Assembly (NCBI RefSeq): GCF_964204645.1
Contig: NC_134036.1
Span: forward strand, 3,956,001 to 4,016,000
Reading direction: 5' to 3'
DNA: 60,000 nt
Source of the DNA: Tubulanus polymorphus
Lineage: Eukaryota > Nemertea > Palaeonemertea > Tubulaniformes > Tubulanidae
Positions 1-11,484 of the stretch are shown piece by piece; the first letter of the stretch is position 1; every line of letters starts with the position of its first letter. Made by a program: the position numbers and the translations under genes. The notes beneath the pieces were generated by a model. That model did no database searches and was not told the origin of the DNA. It saw nothing but the letters and a program-made list of their open reading frames with translations.

Positions 1-192
1 GCACACCTAGCATAACCCGGATAAACTGGGACGGCCAAAACGAGCGGAGGCTGAGTTAAAATGGTTATATGAGATAGTAAATCGCAAGGGTGATTTAATT
101 TTTGTCGAAAAATAGCTATAACTGAGTTAGGCTAGGTTTACAACAATACGCGTGCTATTCTAGCTATTCTATTTCGGTAGAAAAAACGTCGT
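1..192. other. 3' flank of copy A
   Basis: This is the downstream region of copy A. It is almost identical to the 3' flank of copy C (about 22310-22496) and unlike that of copy B. An ATTAAA poly(A)-signal variant lies about 95 bases past the stop on the minus strand (94-99); the same motif sits at 22398-22403 below copy C. Confidence 0.6.
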
Positions 193-3100
193 TCATTTTC
201 TTCTTTTATTCTTTGCTCGTATGGATTTCATATCGATAGTCAGTATGGTGTAAAGAAGGGGATTGAGGGACGAGTTGATCGGCAAGAAAAGAACCGCCAG
301 CCAAGCCGCCACCTGATTCGGTATTTTTACCCCGAATACGGCGCAAAACTGGACGATAATTAACGGCAACCAGCAAAATAAATTACAAAGATTGATCACC
401 AAACTCCTACGTGCCAGAATCAGTTCTGTAGGGTCGATTCTCCCAGAGCCAGACCTGCTTCCAGATACGAGTCTGTACATTTGCGCATATGTCCCCATTA
501 TTGTAGCAAGTATGACAGAGTTAAACACGGCAAAAATAGCGAATGAATATTGCCAGGCGTTGACATCAATGGTGATTAAATTCATAGGTAAACAAACACC
601 GGTAGTGCCGTAGAAATTATCTCCAAAGTAAGGGTAAGGCGCTAGAGGCAGCAATGCAATGCCACTCAAAACAATCCAACATGTACAGCAAATAATGGAC
701 ACAAATCTTTGAGATTTCAGGTTTCCAGAAAATGGATTAACGATATTTGAATATCTGTGGCGCGTCATGATTAATAGAAACGTCAATGACCCTTCACAAG
801 AGATTGACACAACGACCCCTGCAAGATGACAAAATACACTTCCCGTCCAAGATTCGGAATTAAGGAAATAGAAACCTTTGAAGATGTAATCTGCCCCGGC
901 GATCAGGAATAGATAAACCGACATCATAAAATCGCAGACAGCTACATTGATGATGAGGATATCCGAGGATGGATTGGATTTATCAGAAGAAAATCGAATC
1001 GCTTGAACGCGAAGAGAAATGACTATTCCGTTAGCGAAAAAGCTGAACGAAGCGATCACCCAAATGACGGTTCTGAGGACCGTGTTACCCATCAGGTCTG
1101 AACAAGAGGAGAACGGGTCGGGTTTTGGAAAACATTCATCGACATTGGGTACCATGCAGCAAAACTTGTAAGCATCTGATCTCAGGGAGACTAATGATGT
1201 CAAATTGTCGAAAACGTTTCTGTCGACGGAAACGACTTTCGAGTTTTCGGACAAATCAAGGATTTCAAGCGTCGTCAGCCCGGAAAATGCGTAAAGCGAA
1301 ATACGATCGATTCTGTTAGCGCTGATGTTTAAAGACAGTAAAGCAGAAAGACCCGCAAACGAGTATTCATAAAGCGACAGCATTGAAAGTCCGTGAAGGT
1401 CGAGAGATTGGAGAGACCTCAAACCTTGGAAACTGCCTTCTTCTAAATAAGTCAGTGGATTTCTTGTGATGAACAGTTCTTTCAAACTATACAAACCGGC
1501 GAACGTGTTTGCGGATAATGACGTAATGGTGTTATGGGTAAGGTCTAATGTATATAGATTATGTAGGTTTGAGAATGAGTTCGGTAAAATGTGAGACAAT
1601 TCGTTGGAGGAGAGGTTGAGCATGCGAAGATAGACGTATGGGGAAAATGTTGACGGGTCCAAGATAATTTGATTTTTCGACAAAATTAAGACTCGAGTTG
1701 ATGTAGAAAAGAGACCACTTATATTTGTTAAACGAACATTGTAGCATTCGATCGAATGACCTTGGCACTGACAGCCTCTAGAGCACGTGGCACTGCAGAA
1801 AGCCTCATCATCAGTTGTATGTTTACAATTTACGACACCATTACAAACTTCGGATTGTGGGATACATCGATTTTCCTGGCCACATTTAAACATTCCCGGA
1901 CATGAAAATGTCTCGCAGTTTTCTTCGTCTTCTGAATTAGGACAATCTGATTGACCATCGCACACCTGGCTGATCGGTATACAGTACGATGCTGGACATT
2001 TGACAGTGCCAGCTGGACATTCAAATTCTTCACATCTCAATACGTGCTCAAGATTTCTACAAACTGGGTAACCATTCAGCAATCTCTCTAGAATACACCT
2101 GTGACGTCTTAAATAACAATGAGGAGAATTGAAAGAACATCTTTGTTCATCAGATTCTGTGCATAGAGTTGTGAAGTTAGTCGTACATTGGTTTTCATTA
2201 TCGCAATGAACGGTTGGATTTACCGTAATATTAGTAGCTGCAACTATTTCATCTTCTTCAAGGCTACCACTACAATCCACGACACCATCCTGATACAACT
2301 GAGAACTGATACAGTCTCCACTGTTACACAGGAACCCCTGACACGGTTCAGTGGTGCATCCCATTTCATCGGAGTCGTCTTTACAATTAGTGACTGCATT
2401 ACATCTGTTCGACCTACTAATACATTGACCATTTTCACAGCGAAATTGTTCAGACAAACACGGGGGATGAAAACACGAGTTCTCATCGGAACCATCCACG
2501 CAATCCTGTATGAAATCACAGAATCCACTTATTGATATGACTTGACCATCGTAGCATCTGAAATGACCGTGTAAATTGTTAACCGAACAATCGAGTTCAT
2601 CTTCACCGTGTTGACAGTCGTGTCTGGTATCACATACGCGATGGTCGCTGATACATCTTCGATCGTTACATTCAAACTGCCACGATTTACAACCGCTTAT
2701 AGAAGCTAACTCTTCGCTAGTTACGTTGCATGAACACAAAACAGAATGTGCTTTATCTGTTCTATTTTCCCAGGGAATCAATAACCAATTAACCGATTTA
2801 TTGTATGTTATTTCATCTCTGGTAACAACTGGTTTCAGTGTCCTCCATTGATTGTTAGAACCCTTAGTAAGAATAGCGCCATATTGGTGCTGATAACGAA
2901 ACCTTCCAACCAAATTTTCGACATCTGTCGCCACCGATATCTCACCTATATCACCGCAGATGCCACGACACATTTCTCTCGCGCTTCCAAAATCTAAACT
3001 TCGGTTTTCGTTCCAATTTGTCAGTATTTGAAGACATCGTCCGGCTATACCTACCCAACCTCGTGTACAGGTTGCGTTGAACATATTGTTATCAACCTTA

Positions 3101-6100
3101 TCCCGATTCCCAGTCGGAGACGTTTCGTTATCCGTCTTATTGCTATCTTTCCCAGTTTTATCGATGTTGATTCTGTCCGTTTCGCACATGAAAGTCGTGT
3201 GAACCTCGTCGATTTTGCAGGGGAATCGAACCCAGTTCGCCGAACCTCGCGGATTATTCAGTATCATCGCTGTACACGGCATATTGACGTCATTTATCGG
3301 TTGTTTCCTTACAGCAGATATCAAACCTTGAATAACTTCTGGTATCGTTTCGTTGCTACTCGGTGTCCGGTACCACTCTGTGTAGCTCATCGGTTTTCCA
3401 TCGGTCCACGTATAACGACCAGTTGTCAGCTGAGAAAATAGAATAAAATATTGTATCAGTCATATAAAAAACCCAAACAACGCTCAATTACCTTCCACCT
3501 GCTTCGCTCCCGGAAAGTGCGTTGGGTTTTAAGGGACACAATATCAGATGAAATCTACCAATCGAATGATAACGGGGTAAATCGGTATTCTAAGATTTAA
3601 AAAATACACGTAAAAATGCCACGTAAAAATTAATGAATAACGTCCGAAAAGCGATAGTTCGTTCATAGCACCCCAACTGGTCCTCTTTTCAAAAAAGATA
3701 TAAATTTCATCATTATTTTGAAAAATAATTGAATTCCATGATCTAATTCAACTGCAGATTGTCAATACACTCAAAACACGCTCCCACCTCCACTTCTGAA
3801 TATATTTCGTCATAATATTGACCTCCACTCCCACTGACTAAAAGACTAAAAACTAAACTTTGCGCAAGCTGCTTTACACGAATCCAAATTATACAGCAAA
3901 AATCTTTATTAGCCCAGATGCCTTGTATCTGGTGAGTTAATCATTATTTTCTCCGTTTATCAACACCAGCCTGAATTAACTATCTTTCTTATTTAAAGAC
4001 AAAACTTTTTTGAAATACTTGTAACTATTCGTTTCCGTATTAGTTAAACCTGGTATGTGTTATTATATTTTCAAATTCTATACTCATCACCTAATTTATT
4101 ATCGTTATCTCGATGTCGTTATCAATGTTGTCATTATAATAATCGTGGGGGCTTGCACTAGAACCCCCGTATTAAGTAATCAATTAAAAACTCTTATTGA
4201 TTGTTCATTTCCTTATACGAGAAATATTTCGTAGCTTTTCTCTATATTCTCTAATATTCAATAGATTTAATGCACCTGTAATTTCAAACCGATCATTATT
4301 ATGAGCGCTTTTCTAGAAAATGCCATCTTCATCAGAGGATTTACAGCGAATAACGTTTTGATAGCCATCATCTCCTGTTGTGAGTTGATACTGAGTAGAT
4401 GTCCCGCGTACTTCTGTCTACAGTACAATTCAGCTTTCTCCCAATTCAGACGTACTTTTCTGATGAATTTCACGCAGGAAAATCCCGAATCTAAAAGCCC
4501 TGCTGATTCGCAGACATTGCCGCGTTGTTTCGGCATTAGATTCTGTTCTAAGACGTATTGTACGCGAAATCTGGGCATTCTGTTTTTCACCTCGATCCAC
4601 AGCGATCTTTCCTGCAGACTATAGAATGTAACTCCCGGTACACCGTACATTTCGCATAGTTTATCCTCGTGACGGGCGTTACTACTGTCTTTGCCATATA
4701 TGGCATTGTGGCTGATCTCCTGCACGAATACAACCGCTTCTGTTTTGTATCGCGATTCTTTGATGCACGGCACTTCTTCCATATCTTTGATAACGAAACG
4801 GTAATACTGAATTCGCGTACTGTTCAGCGTGAACCCGACGTTGTATTTCAAGACGACGTTGGAACTGCCGGCCGTTCCCGGGTAGTTCGGCGACTGCACG
4901 ATCCCGCAATCCACTTCACCTCGCTTCATCGTGTCGATGTGATCGCTGTGCTTTCTCAAGCTTTGGCAGGTGCGCTGCAATTCAACAATGTAGGCGAATC
5001 TCCAGAACAAATCGGCCTTGTTGATTTTGACCGTGTACTTGAAGAGGACACTGCTGCTGCCACTGTTGTTGCTGGTGTTGAGACGCTGGCTAGTGAGCGG
5101 CATGGCGCGTTTACATGTATGGGTAGGGGACATATGATCGGGCACGCACGAGCCGATTTCGTATTCGTACGGCGTCAATATGTAAATACTACGTGGCGCA
5201 ACCTGTCGTTTTTCGGGCATAATCCTGAAACAGCGCGACGTCACCGTAACCCGGCGCTCTCCTTGTCGCAGAGTGTAGCCGTCGCAGTCAGATGGACGTA
5301 ACATCAATTTCGCTTTCCTCCGATCGTAAACCAACCTCTTGCCCTGACAATTGTATGTGTAGCCAACTACGATAACCGGGCCGCCCGAGGTAATCAGACT
5401 GACGACGCTGCGTCGATAACCCGACGAATTGGGGCAATACGGGCCGTATCGTCTAGCCGTGAAATTACCACCGTCGTATATGTAAAATCCGACGTTTTCG
5501 CAATCAACCGATAACACCCCTAGTTCGAGACTCTGTTCAGTTATTTGGACTTTCCAGGTGAATTCGTACGCGTTTACGTTATATTTCAACGTCCTAGTTG
5601 GAAATGGAAGCATCATGTAATATGCCAATGGCGCTGAAGCAAGATAGCCGCGTATCTGAAATAAATTCGAAGGAATTAATGAATTCAGTGGCAGTATAAT
5701 TAAGATATGGTCGACCCCTGATATACCGCCAACATCGGTAATCTAAAATTTCAGCGGTATATTGTTAATTTTGACTACTTTTATGACAAAAAACACAAAG
5801 CACAGAATATACAGCACTGGAAAACCCTGGCTCTACGTGGGGATATTCGGTTTAACATCATTAATACGAAATCATAGAAATTTGAAATGTGATACGGAAT
5901 CATTTAGTTGAGTATTTCGTATTATAACAACTGACTCTAAAGTTGTAAAAGAGGTCGGAACATAATCTATTCGATCATTCAATTATTCCGTCAGCTCCTG
6001 CCACAACAACAAACACATTTGTGTTAGTAAACATCAATCGAGACAAAAATCAGTATTCCCGCACTTACCGAAGGCTTATGAATGCGAAACTCTGATAATG

Positions 6101-7283
6101 AAAGCAATTTCATTCTGAATTCTATTCTTACATTCATATTTGTGATGTTCGGTCTGGTAAGAACGCACAGTATGACGAGAAATCCTTCAGATTTGAGACT
6201 CAGTGATTTCAGGTAGTTGTAACCGAGTAGAATATCAGTTCCTACAACGCGTAACCCTTCTTGTTTATAAACACCGATGACGTCATCGGATGTGACGAGA
6301 TCACGTGTCCACTTGAAGACGACATACTGTAACACCTGCACTGTGATAGACCAGCAGTGTAAGTCTTTTGATCGAGTTATTACGTGTAAACTGTTGTCAT
6401 CTGGAATGAGCACTCCCGACTCGTTATTATAGATCTGAATCAACGGATTAGAGACGTTCCAATCCGATATTCTGTACATCTGGATTAAAAGCTCAGTCGT
6501 TGTCCTGCGTTGATCCGACACGAAAATTGTGGCTTTTTTCGTTTTGGTATAAAACGATGACGGCTGCTGTCCGCTTTGAACACCTATAAGCGCTATCGGT
6601 TCACTGCTGATGTTCCAGCCATCGTAGATTCGAAAACTCGCCGCTGGATCGACACCGGCACCAGGGTATAGTATCAGGTCCAGATCTACGAATGTGAAAT
6701 TCATCGCCAAACCATACGGGATGTCGGTCCATTCGATGAACAACTGACATCGGAAATTAAGGAACATTGAGAATTTGTATCCGGTCGATGTTTTTAACTT
6801 ATTCACTTTAAAAAACGATCTCCCGCAGCTGTGAGTGATTCTCAATTGACTTCTTTCGTAACGATATATAATATAAACCCGACTACCTCGAGCACCATCG
6901 ACGTTACTTCTAAACATCAACGAGAGCGAATCGTTACGAACGATGTCGTATTTTCCGTTACCGCAAATGGTCTTCCCGTCGACGAATAGGTAGTTATCAT
7001 TGCAGAATATTGACAGTTCGATATCGTAGTACGTTTCGACGTGAAAAATTCCCGGTAAAGAGCTGTTGACGAACCAACGACATTCAACACCGCGCGTTAA
7101 CGAAGGGTAATTCGGTGAAACGATGTAACCGGACGTTGAATCTAGCGGGTACCACGTGTTGTTACAAGACGAACTTACCGTCACAGACGATTCCTCGATA
7201 GAGTCTGCGCGATCAGCGAGCGCGATGCGAACTCGACAGACGATCAGTGTCGTTATGAACAGCGCTCTTAGTCGCTGCTCCAT
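193..7283 (-). CDS. Copy A: CUB/C-type lectin/LDLa/LRR GPCR (type C LGR, GRL101-like)
   Basis: Three exons on the minus strand: 7283-6069, 5655-4276 and 3429-193, joined in phase 0 (donors GTAAGT and GTGCAT; acceptors TTTCAG and CTCAG), giving 1,943 residues. The start is the ATG of MEQRLRAL; an ATG four codons upstream is possible, but copy D has lost it. Layout: signal peptide 1-23; CUB at about 40-150 (SPNYP motif); two CUB-like regions to 400; a CUB-like region at 410-530; another CUB near 655-770; C-type lectin domain about 785-947 (WTDG, split by intron 2); second lectin-like domain 986-1097; six LDLa modules 1112-1410; LRR cap 1414-1427; about seven LRRs 1440-1625; Cys-rich hinge; seven helices 1648-1928. 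CWLP (1884-1887) and NPLLY (1921-1925) are intact, but HRY replaces DRY (1756-1758). LDLa plus LRR plus rhodopsin core defines type C LGRs (GRL101, relaxin receptors). A cell-surface receptor recognising glycan or protein ligand is inferred; the ligand is unknown. Confidence 0.9.
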
Positions 7284-7401
7284 ACGGAATAACATAAACA
7301 CGTTGATGAAAATTTAGAATTCTAAAATCAGTCCAATCGAAGAATCCATTGCTCTGCTGGAGTCATGAATACTTCAACTACTCGCTTGCTTCATCTCAAA
7401 T

Positions 7402-7429
7402 GATTTCCTCACTATATCGACGACGCCCG
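7402..7429. promoter_or_regulatory. Conserved 28-bp block upstream of copy A
   Basis: The block GATTTCCTCACTATATCGAC plus GACGCCCG lies 119 bp upstream of the copy A start. It recurs without change 119 bp upstream of copy B (18991-19018) and 188 bp upstream of copy D (38980-39007), although sequence around the D copy is otherwise largely different. A core promoter or 5' UTR role is inferred from conservation and position only. Confidence 0.45.
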
Positions 7430-8416
7430 CGGGGTATGTATACATCGTGTTCTCCAATGGAATCCATTCCCTGCGACATCATTTTTTAGGATATCGTATT
7501 TGATTTCCTCTTGGATTTCTGACTCTGCAGCTTTTGAGTTCGACATACATCTAGGCATACATAGATAATATCGACATCTGCTAACTGATTGGTTTTTGAA
7601 ATGAAAATTAACTATTTTTTTGAGAATTTAGCAACGTATTGATAATTTGACCTGGAAAATTCTAAAACCTCAACATTTTGTCTTATCATTTTAAAATGGA
7701 AATGCCTTAAGGAATAAATGCTTTTAGCCCTCCAAAATACCCCTTAATACCCGGCTTCCCTAAAGATTAATACTTGTACAGTGAAGCCCGCTTCAAATCG
7801 GATTACTCCGACTACCAAAAATCCGACCTTAACAGATTTTAATATCAATCTAACCATACCTTTCGCATCAAATGATTTCTTGTTCGCTTTCTCACTATCT
7901 TTTAAAAAAAAATATATTTCAATCTAAGCACCTCTTTCTCGAGACTCTTTTGCCTTTAAAAATTTCCCAAATTATTCTACAAAATAATAATTCACTATTT
8001 TTGGAATCATAAAAAAGACGTCTATTCTCAGGATTAAAATATCATCAGGACCTAAAATTAAATACTTATTTGCTGTCGATAGAAATCTTCTTCGCTGCAG
8101 TCAAATTCAATCTGCAACAACACGAGGCTGAGCACTCCTATTAGAAATCAATTCGTATTATCGTTACCATATCTTTCAAATTTATGTAGAGATAAATTCT
8201 TGATTGAAGATAAACAACAAACACTAGATATAAGACATTTCATCATCAAACGTTTAACAAGTGATCGTCGGCACTTGAGAATCGAAAAATGATCAGTAAA
8301 TACTTGCCATTCAGGATTTTATCACAGGCGATGATTGGAGATGAACGACAAACACTAGATATGTTATAAGACATTTTATCGCCACAGTATTAATGGTTGA
8401 TCGTCCAAATCCACCA

Positions 8417-9195
8417 CGTAAAATCCCCCGGTGAATATCCCCGTGGGTAAAAATAATACCATAGGTAAAAATCACCCGAAGTTCAGTTTTAAACTAGTGT
8501 ATAAAACTAAGATAAAAATACCCAGATAATGTTTTGATAAAGATTTTGCGATATTTGAACACCGATATTTTATTATGACTTTCGAATTATTTTTGTTTTC
8601 ATAGAAATCATCAAAACTACATTTCAATTTTGATGCATGTAACTTGCATGCTTGCTGAAAGTCACAGAATAATGTTATATGAATATGATTACATTATAAT
8701 AACATTTATATATATTTTGATCACCGTCAAATGTCACTGTTATTTCTATGATATTTGTAATTGCTTGTAATGTCCTCTGGACCTGGGCATGTATTTATTT
8801 TGTATATACTATTGACTTTGTTTAATGAAATTTATTTGTACTAAAAAAAGAGAGAATAATGTCATTCTGATATTTTGACTAATACCATACAGAATTTGGG
8901 ATTTATGATAATCTATCAAAACTTATGAATATGAGAACATGGAGACATTTAAATCAGTTGAGAATCACTATATCCGTGATAAGACGATGAGTGAAAATCC
9001 CACAATATATGTACGAATCTAAAAAGTTCATTAAAAAAATTCTAGATATTTCGGGTGGTCGCTACCACCCTTCATCGGTCCAAAAGGACATGTCAAATAA
9101 ATATGGTATTTAGCTGACATTTAGTTGCATTTTGTTTTGAAATTCAATTTGGGGGAAATTTTACCTACAGGGGATATTTACCTAGGGATTTGACC
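8417..9195. repeat. Inverted-repeat unit with short GGTAAA/TATCCCC subrepeats (A-B spacer)
   Basis: The left part near 8417-8470 (GTAAAATCCCCCGG, then AATATCCCCGTGGGTAAAAA) and the right part near 9145-9195 (the complement, GGGGGAAATTTTACC then GGGGATATTTACC) are imperfect inverted copies. The matching unit in the B-C spacer spans about 20002-20490 and is shorter because it lacks about 280 bp. The arrangement resembles a decayed inverted-repeat element; no transposase is visible. Confidence 0.45.
8603..8883 (+). mobile_element. Probable truncated retroelement inserted in the A-B spacer
   Basis: About 280 bp present here and absent from the otherwise matching B-C spacer (junction near 20187). 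The segment ends in an AT-rich tail with TTTAATGAAATTTATTTGTACT then AAAAAAAG, which looks like a retroelement 3' end on the plus strand. The presence/absence comparison supports insertion; the class is a guess. Confidence 0.4.
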
Positions 9196-9944
9196 TACTG
9201 GAATTATTACGGAGGGATTGTTAACTGTTGCGACATTTACCTTGCGTTTAGTATTTCTTCTGAGAAATCTCCAAATTGAGATGAAATACTAACACCAGAA
9301 ATTGGACATTTCATCAGCATACATTCAAAAACTGATCATCTACACCTAACACTACGGGGCGCTATCCATTATTTGTAATTCTAACATCTTGCCTAAATTT
9401 ATGAAACCCCGATCAAAGTAATTATAGTGGGAATATTGGATGGATAATATTGTCATGAAATGATCATTTGAATAGATATATCAACACCTTGAAACTGTGG
9501 TTGATACACGATAGATTCTTCTTTGAAATATCTTACAGTCATATGAAAATGTGTTAACCTTAGCTGAATTGATATGAAAACTTTTCAACTGAAATTCTAT
9601 AAACTTCGAATCTGCGCAGTATAGTTTAAACATTATACAATCGTGGATATAAAGGGTATAGTTATGCACCAGGGGAAGCTTGAGATAAACATAGACGTAA
9701 CTGGTGGTGCTGCAATATAGGTTATACCTGCAGCGCTTGATGTCTCGTTATAGAACGACACATCCTATATACGTATGGTTGAGATATGCCTATAACAATA
9801 CACGTCTCCATAGATAAAGGTGTCTGAAGCGTGCAGACGATATCCAAACTGACTGACGCCTCAATATTGGCTTTTCGCCTTACGCGCTGAAACGTTAGCT
9901 CCGCGCTGCAGTCTTTCTTGACCTGGTTGTACGCGGCGGGTCTA

Positions 9945-10740
9945 GAGAAAATTGGAAGCCCCGAAGGAAAATAAGATGCATCTCCCTGATAAACGGGTTC
10001 CATCCTCACAGTGTTCGATATATTTGATGAAATCCATCTAAAACTAAACACGCGTTCAGTACTTGTGTAGTTGTACGGAACATGCAATATAGATAAGAGA
10101 AACACCAAATACAAATACACTATCAAATACACAAATACACAAATACACTATCAACATTTTCCTATATCTTTCGAAAGCTTTTGAAACTCTTGATTGTATT
10201 AAACGTCTGGAGAACGTCCAACACTTCGGTAAAAGCGATGTAACTCTTAACTGGATTTAATCGTTTCTTTTTGAAAACTACGGTCAATGTTGTGTTTATT
10301 TCTCTTCTTCCTTCTAAAAGTGGTGTCCCCCAAGGAACAATCCTAGGGCGTTCTCTATTCTTATTGTTTCATGGAAAAATTCAATTGAATTATTTTCGTT
10401 GTTTTCTTTTCAGTGTCACTATAACTGATTCCTGGGGCGAAGGCAGATGACTTTCGGTGAACTAAAGCATCGAATTGACAAAGGTAAGGGGTTGTAATGA
10501 AGAGAAAATAGTTACTAGTATCTTAGTCAGTTTTCAAGGCCTGGGTTATTTCATCCTAGGGTACCCTAATCATTCTTTATAGTCACTATATATTTTTGAT
10601 TGACGTTTTCTCCATTGAGTACACTTATTAGGCTCATTGACGTATTAAATCGATCGGTTAAGTGTATATCCGCGTATTAGCCACCCTACCAGCACAATCC
10701 GAAAATACGCATGAATAACCATGAATAACCATCCCAAACT
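9945..10740 (+). mobile_element. A-B-specific insertion containing a decayed LINE
   Basis: The A-B and B-C spacers align up to about 9940/21200 and again from about 10741/21211 (TTAGTTTC words). The roughly 800 bp between exist only here. The insertion includes a recognisable reverse-transcriptase fragment (separate entry), so at least part is a non-LTR retrotransposon remnant. Confidence 0.5.
10162..10374 (+). pseudogene. Fragment of non-LTR retrotransposon reverse transcriptase
   Basis: Translation from 10162 gives LYLSKAFETLD, matching the LDLSKAFDTVD block of the intact element at 49.9-52.8 kb. About 150 bp later, in another frame, comes SGVPQGTILGRSLFLL, matching its TGVPQGSILGPLLFLL block. 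Spacing between the two blocks fits the family, but there are in-frame stops and a frameshift, so this is a dead fragment. Confidence 0.75.
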
Positions 10741-10898
10741 TTCTTAGTTTCATCGCTTTGCCTTTAGAAATAAGCAAACCAATGCATTTGATGGTCTGAA
10801 ATGTTCAATGGACCCTAGCTTTCCCTAATCCATTTACCAAGTGTTGCTTTGATTTCGTTTGTTTCGTCAATTACTAAAAATATATAAATGGGATAATC

Positions 10899-10963
10899 GC
10901 GCATATGTCCCCATTAAACACGGCAAAAATAGCGAATGAATATGGGCGTTGACATCAATGGTG
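10899..10963 (-). pseudogene. Deleted relic of GPCR exon 3 (TM5 region)
   Basis: Three consecutive words match copy A at about 483-574 exactly: GCGCATATGTCCCCATT, then the AAACACGGCAAAAATAGCG stretch, then GCGTTGACATCAATGGTG. Relative to the parent, 23 bp are missing between words one and two, and a few bases are altered between two and three. Diagnostic bases are of the A/C type, not the adjacent copy B type. Too short to be functional. Confidence 0.75.
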
Positions 10964-11426
10964 TTTTCGGTACGAGGAGTAGGCCTACCCTACTAAAGTT
11001 GTTTTATCGTTTCATGAAAACAGACAACAATGCTTGCTTTAATTCCGCTTGATCTATCGTTGCTTCCAAACGTAATGTCGCTCAAGGATCAATACTTGGA
11101 TTTTCAGTTTTCTATTTGTTTTCCATCTGGTCAATTCGTGTACATGCATTACATATACACTATTTCCACAAAGTATATCGCATTATTCTCACATCAATAT
11201 CATACTCTTGACGAATAGAACTCGATCGGGTTTTCTTCGGCAGGAACCATAGGTCGTCTTCTGAATTTCTGGGCGTATTTCAGATTCCATGGTGAATTGA
11301 TGTAAAGTGAATGTAAAATGCGAGTTTATGACAACAAGTTTTATTAGTACAGTGTAGTGCTGTTCGCGATTACATCGAAAGTATTTTACTATTAAAATAA
11401 CGATTAATCTTCCTTCAAAGACCAGT

Positions 11427-11484
11427 GCCCGGTTGCTCGAATCCACCGGTTATCTTGACCGACCTTTGAGCAACCGACCCCGGG
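11427..11484. mobile_element. Small palindromic MITE-like element
   Basis: CCCGGTTGCTCGAA and TTTGAGCAACCGACCCCGG form an imperfect inverted repeat with little between. The comparable B-C spacer (about 22080-22130) lacks it, consistent with insertion. The GTTGCTCAA core matches the element at 57846-57990. Confidence 0.5.

Noticed and set aside
2188-2535. Open frames antisense or out of frame to the LDLa modules
   Set aside because: Shadows of the Cys-rich coding sequence, with biased composition and no independent signals.
4669-5301. Plus-strand open frame of about 210 codons opposite exon 2 of copy A (and similar ones opposite B, C and D)
   Set aside because: Antisense shadow of the conserved, relatively GC-rich CUB exon; the antisense frame is not preserved in length between copies and shows no domain.
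9722-10132. Minus-strand open frame of about 136 codons in the A-B spacer, with a homologous stretch near 20990-21190
   Set aside because: The duplicate in the B-C spacer has indels that break the frame, no domain is recognisable, and the right part runs into the A-only LINE-derived insertion. Similarity reflects the duplicated spacer.
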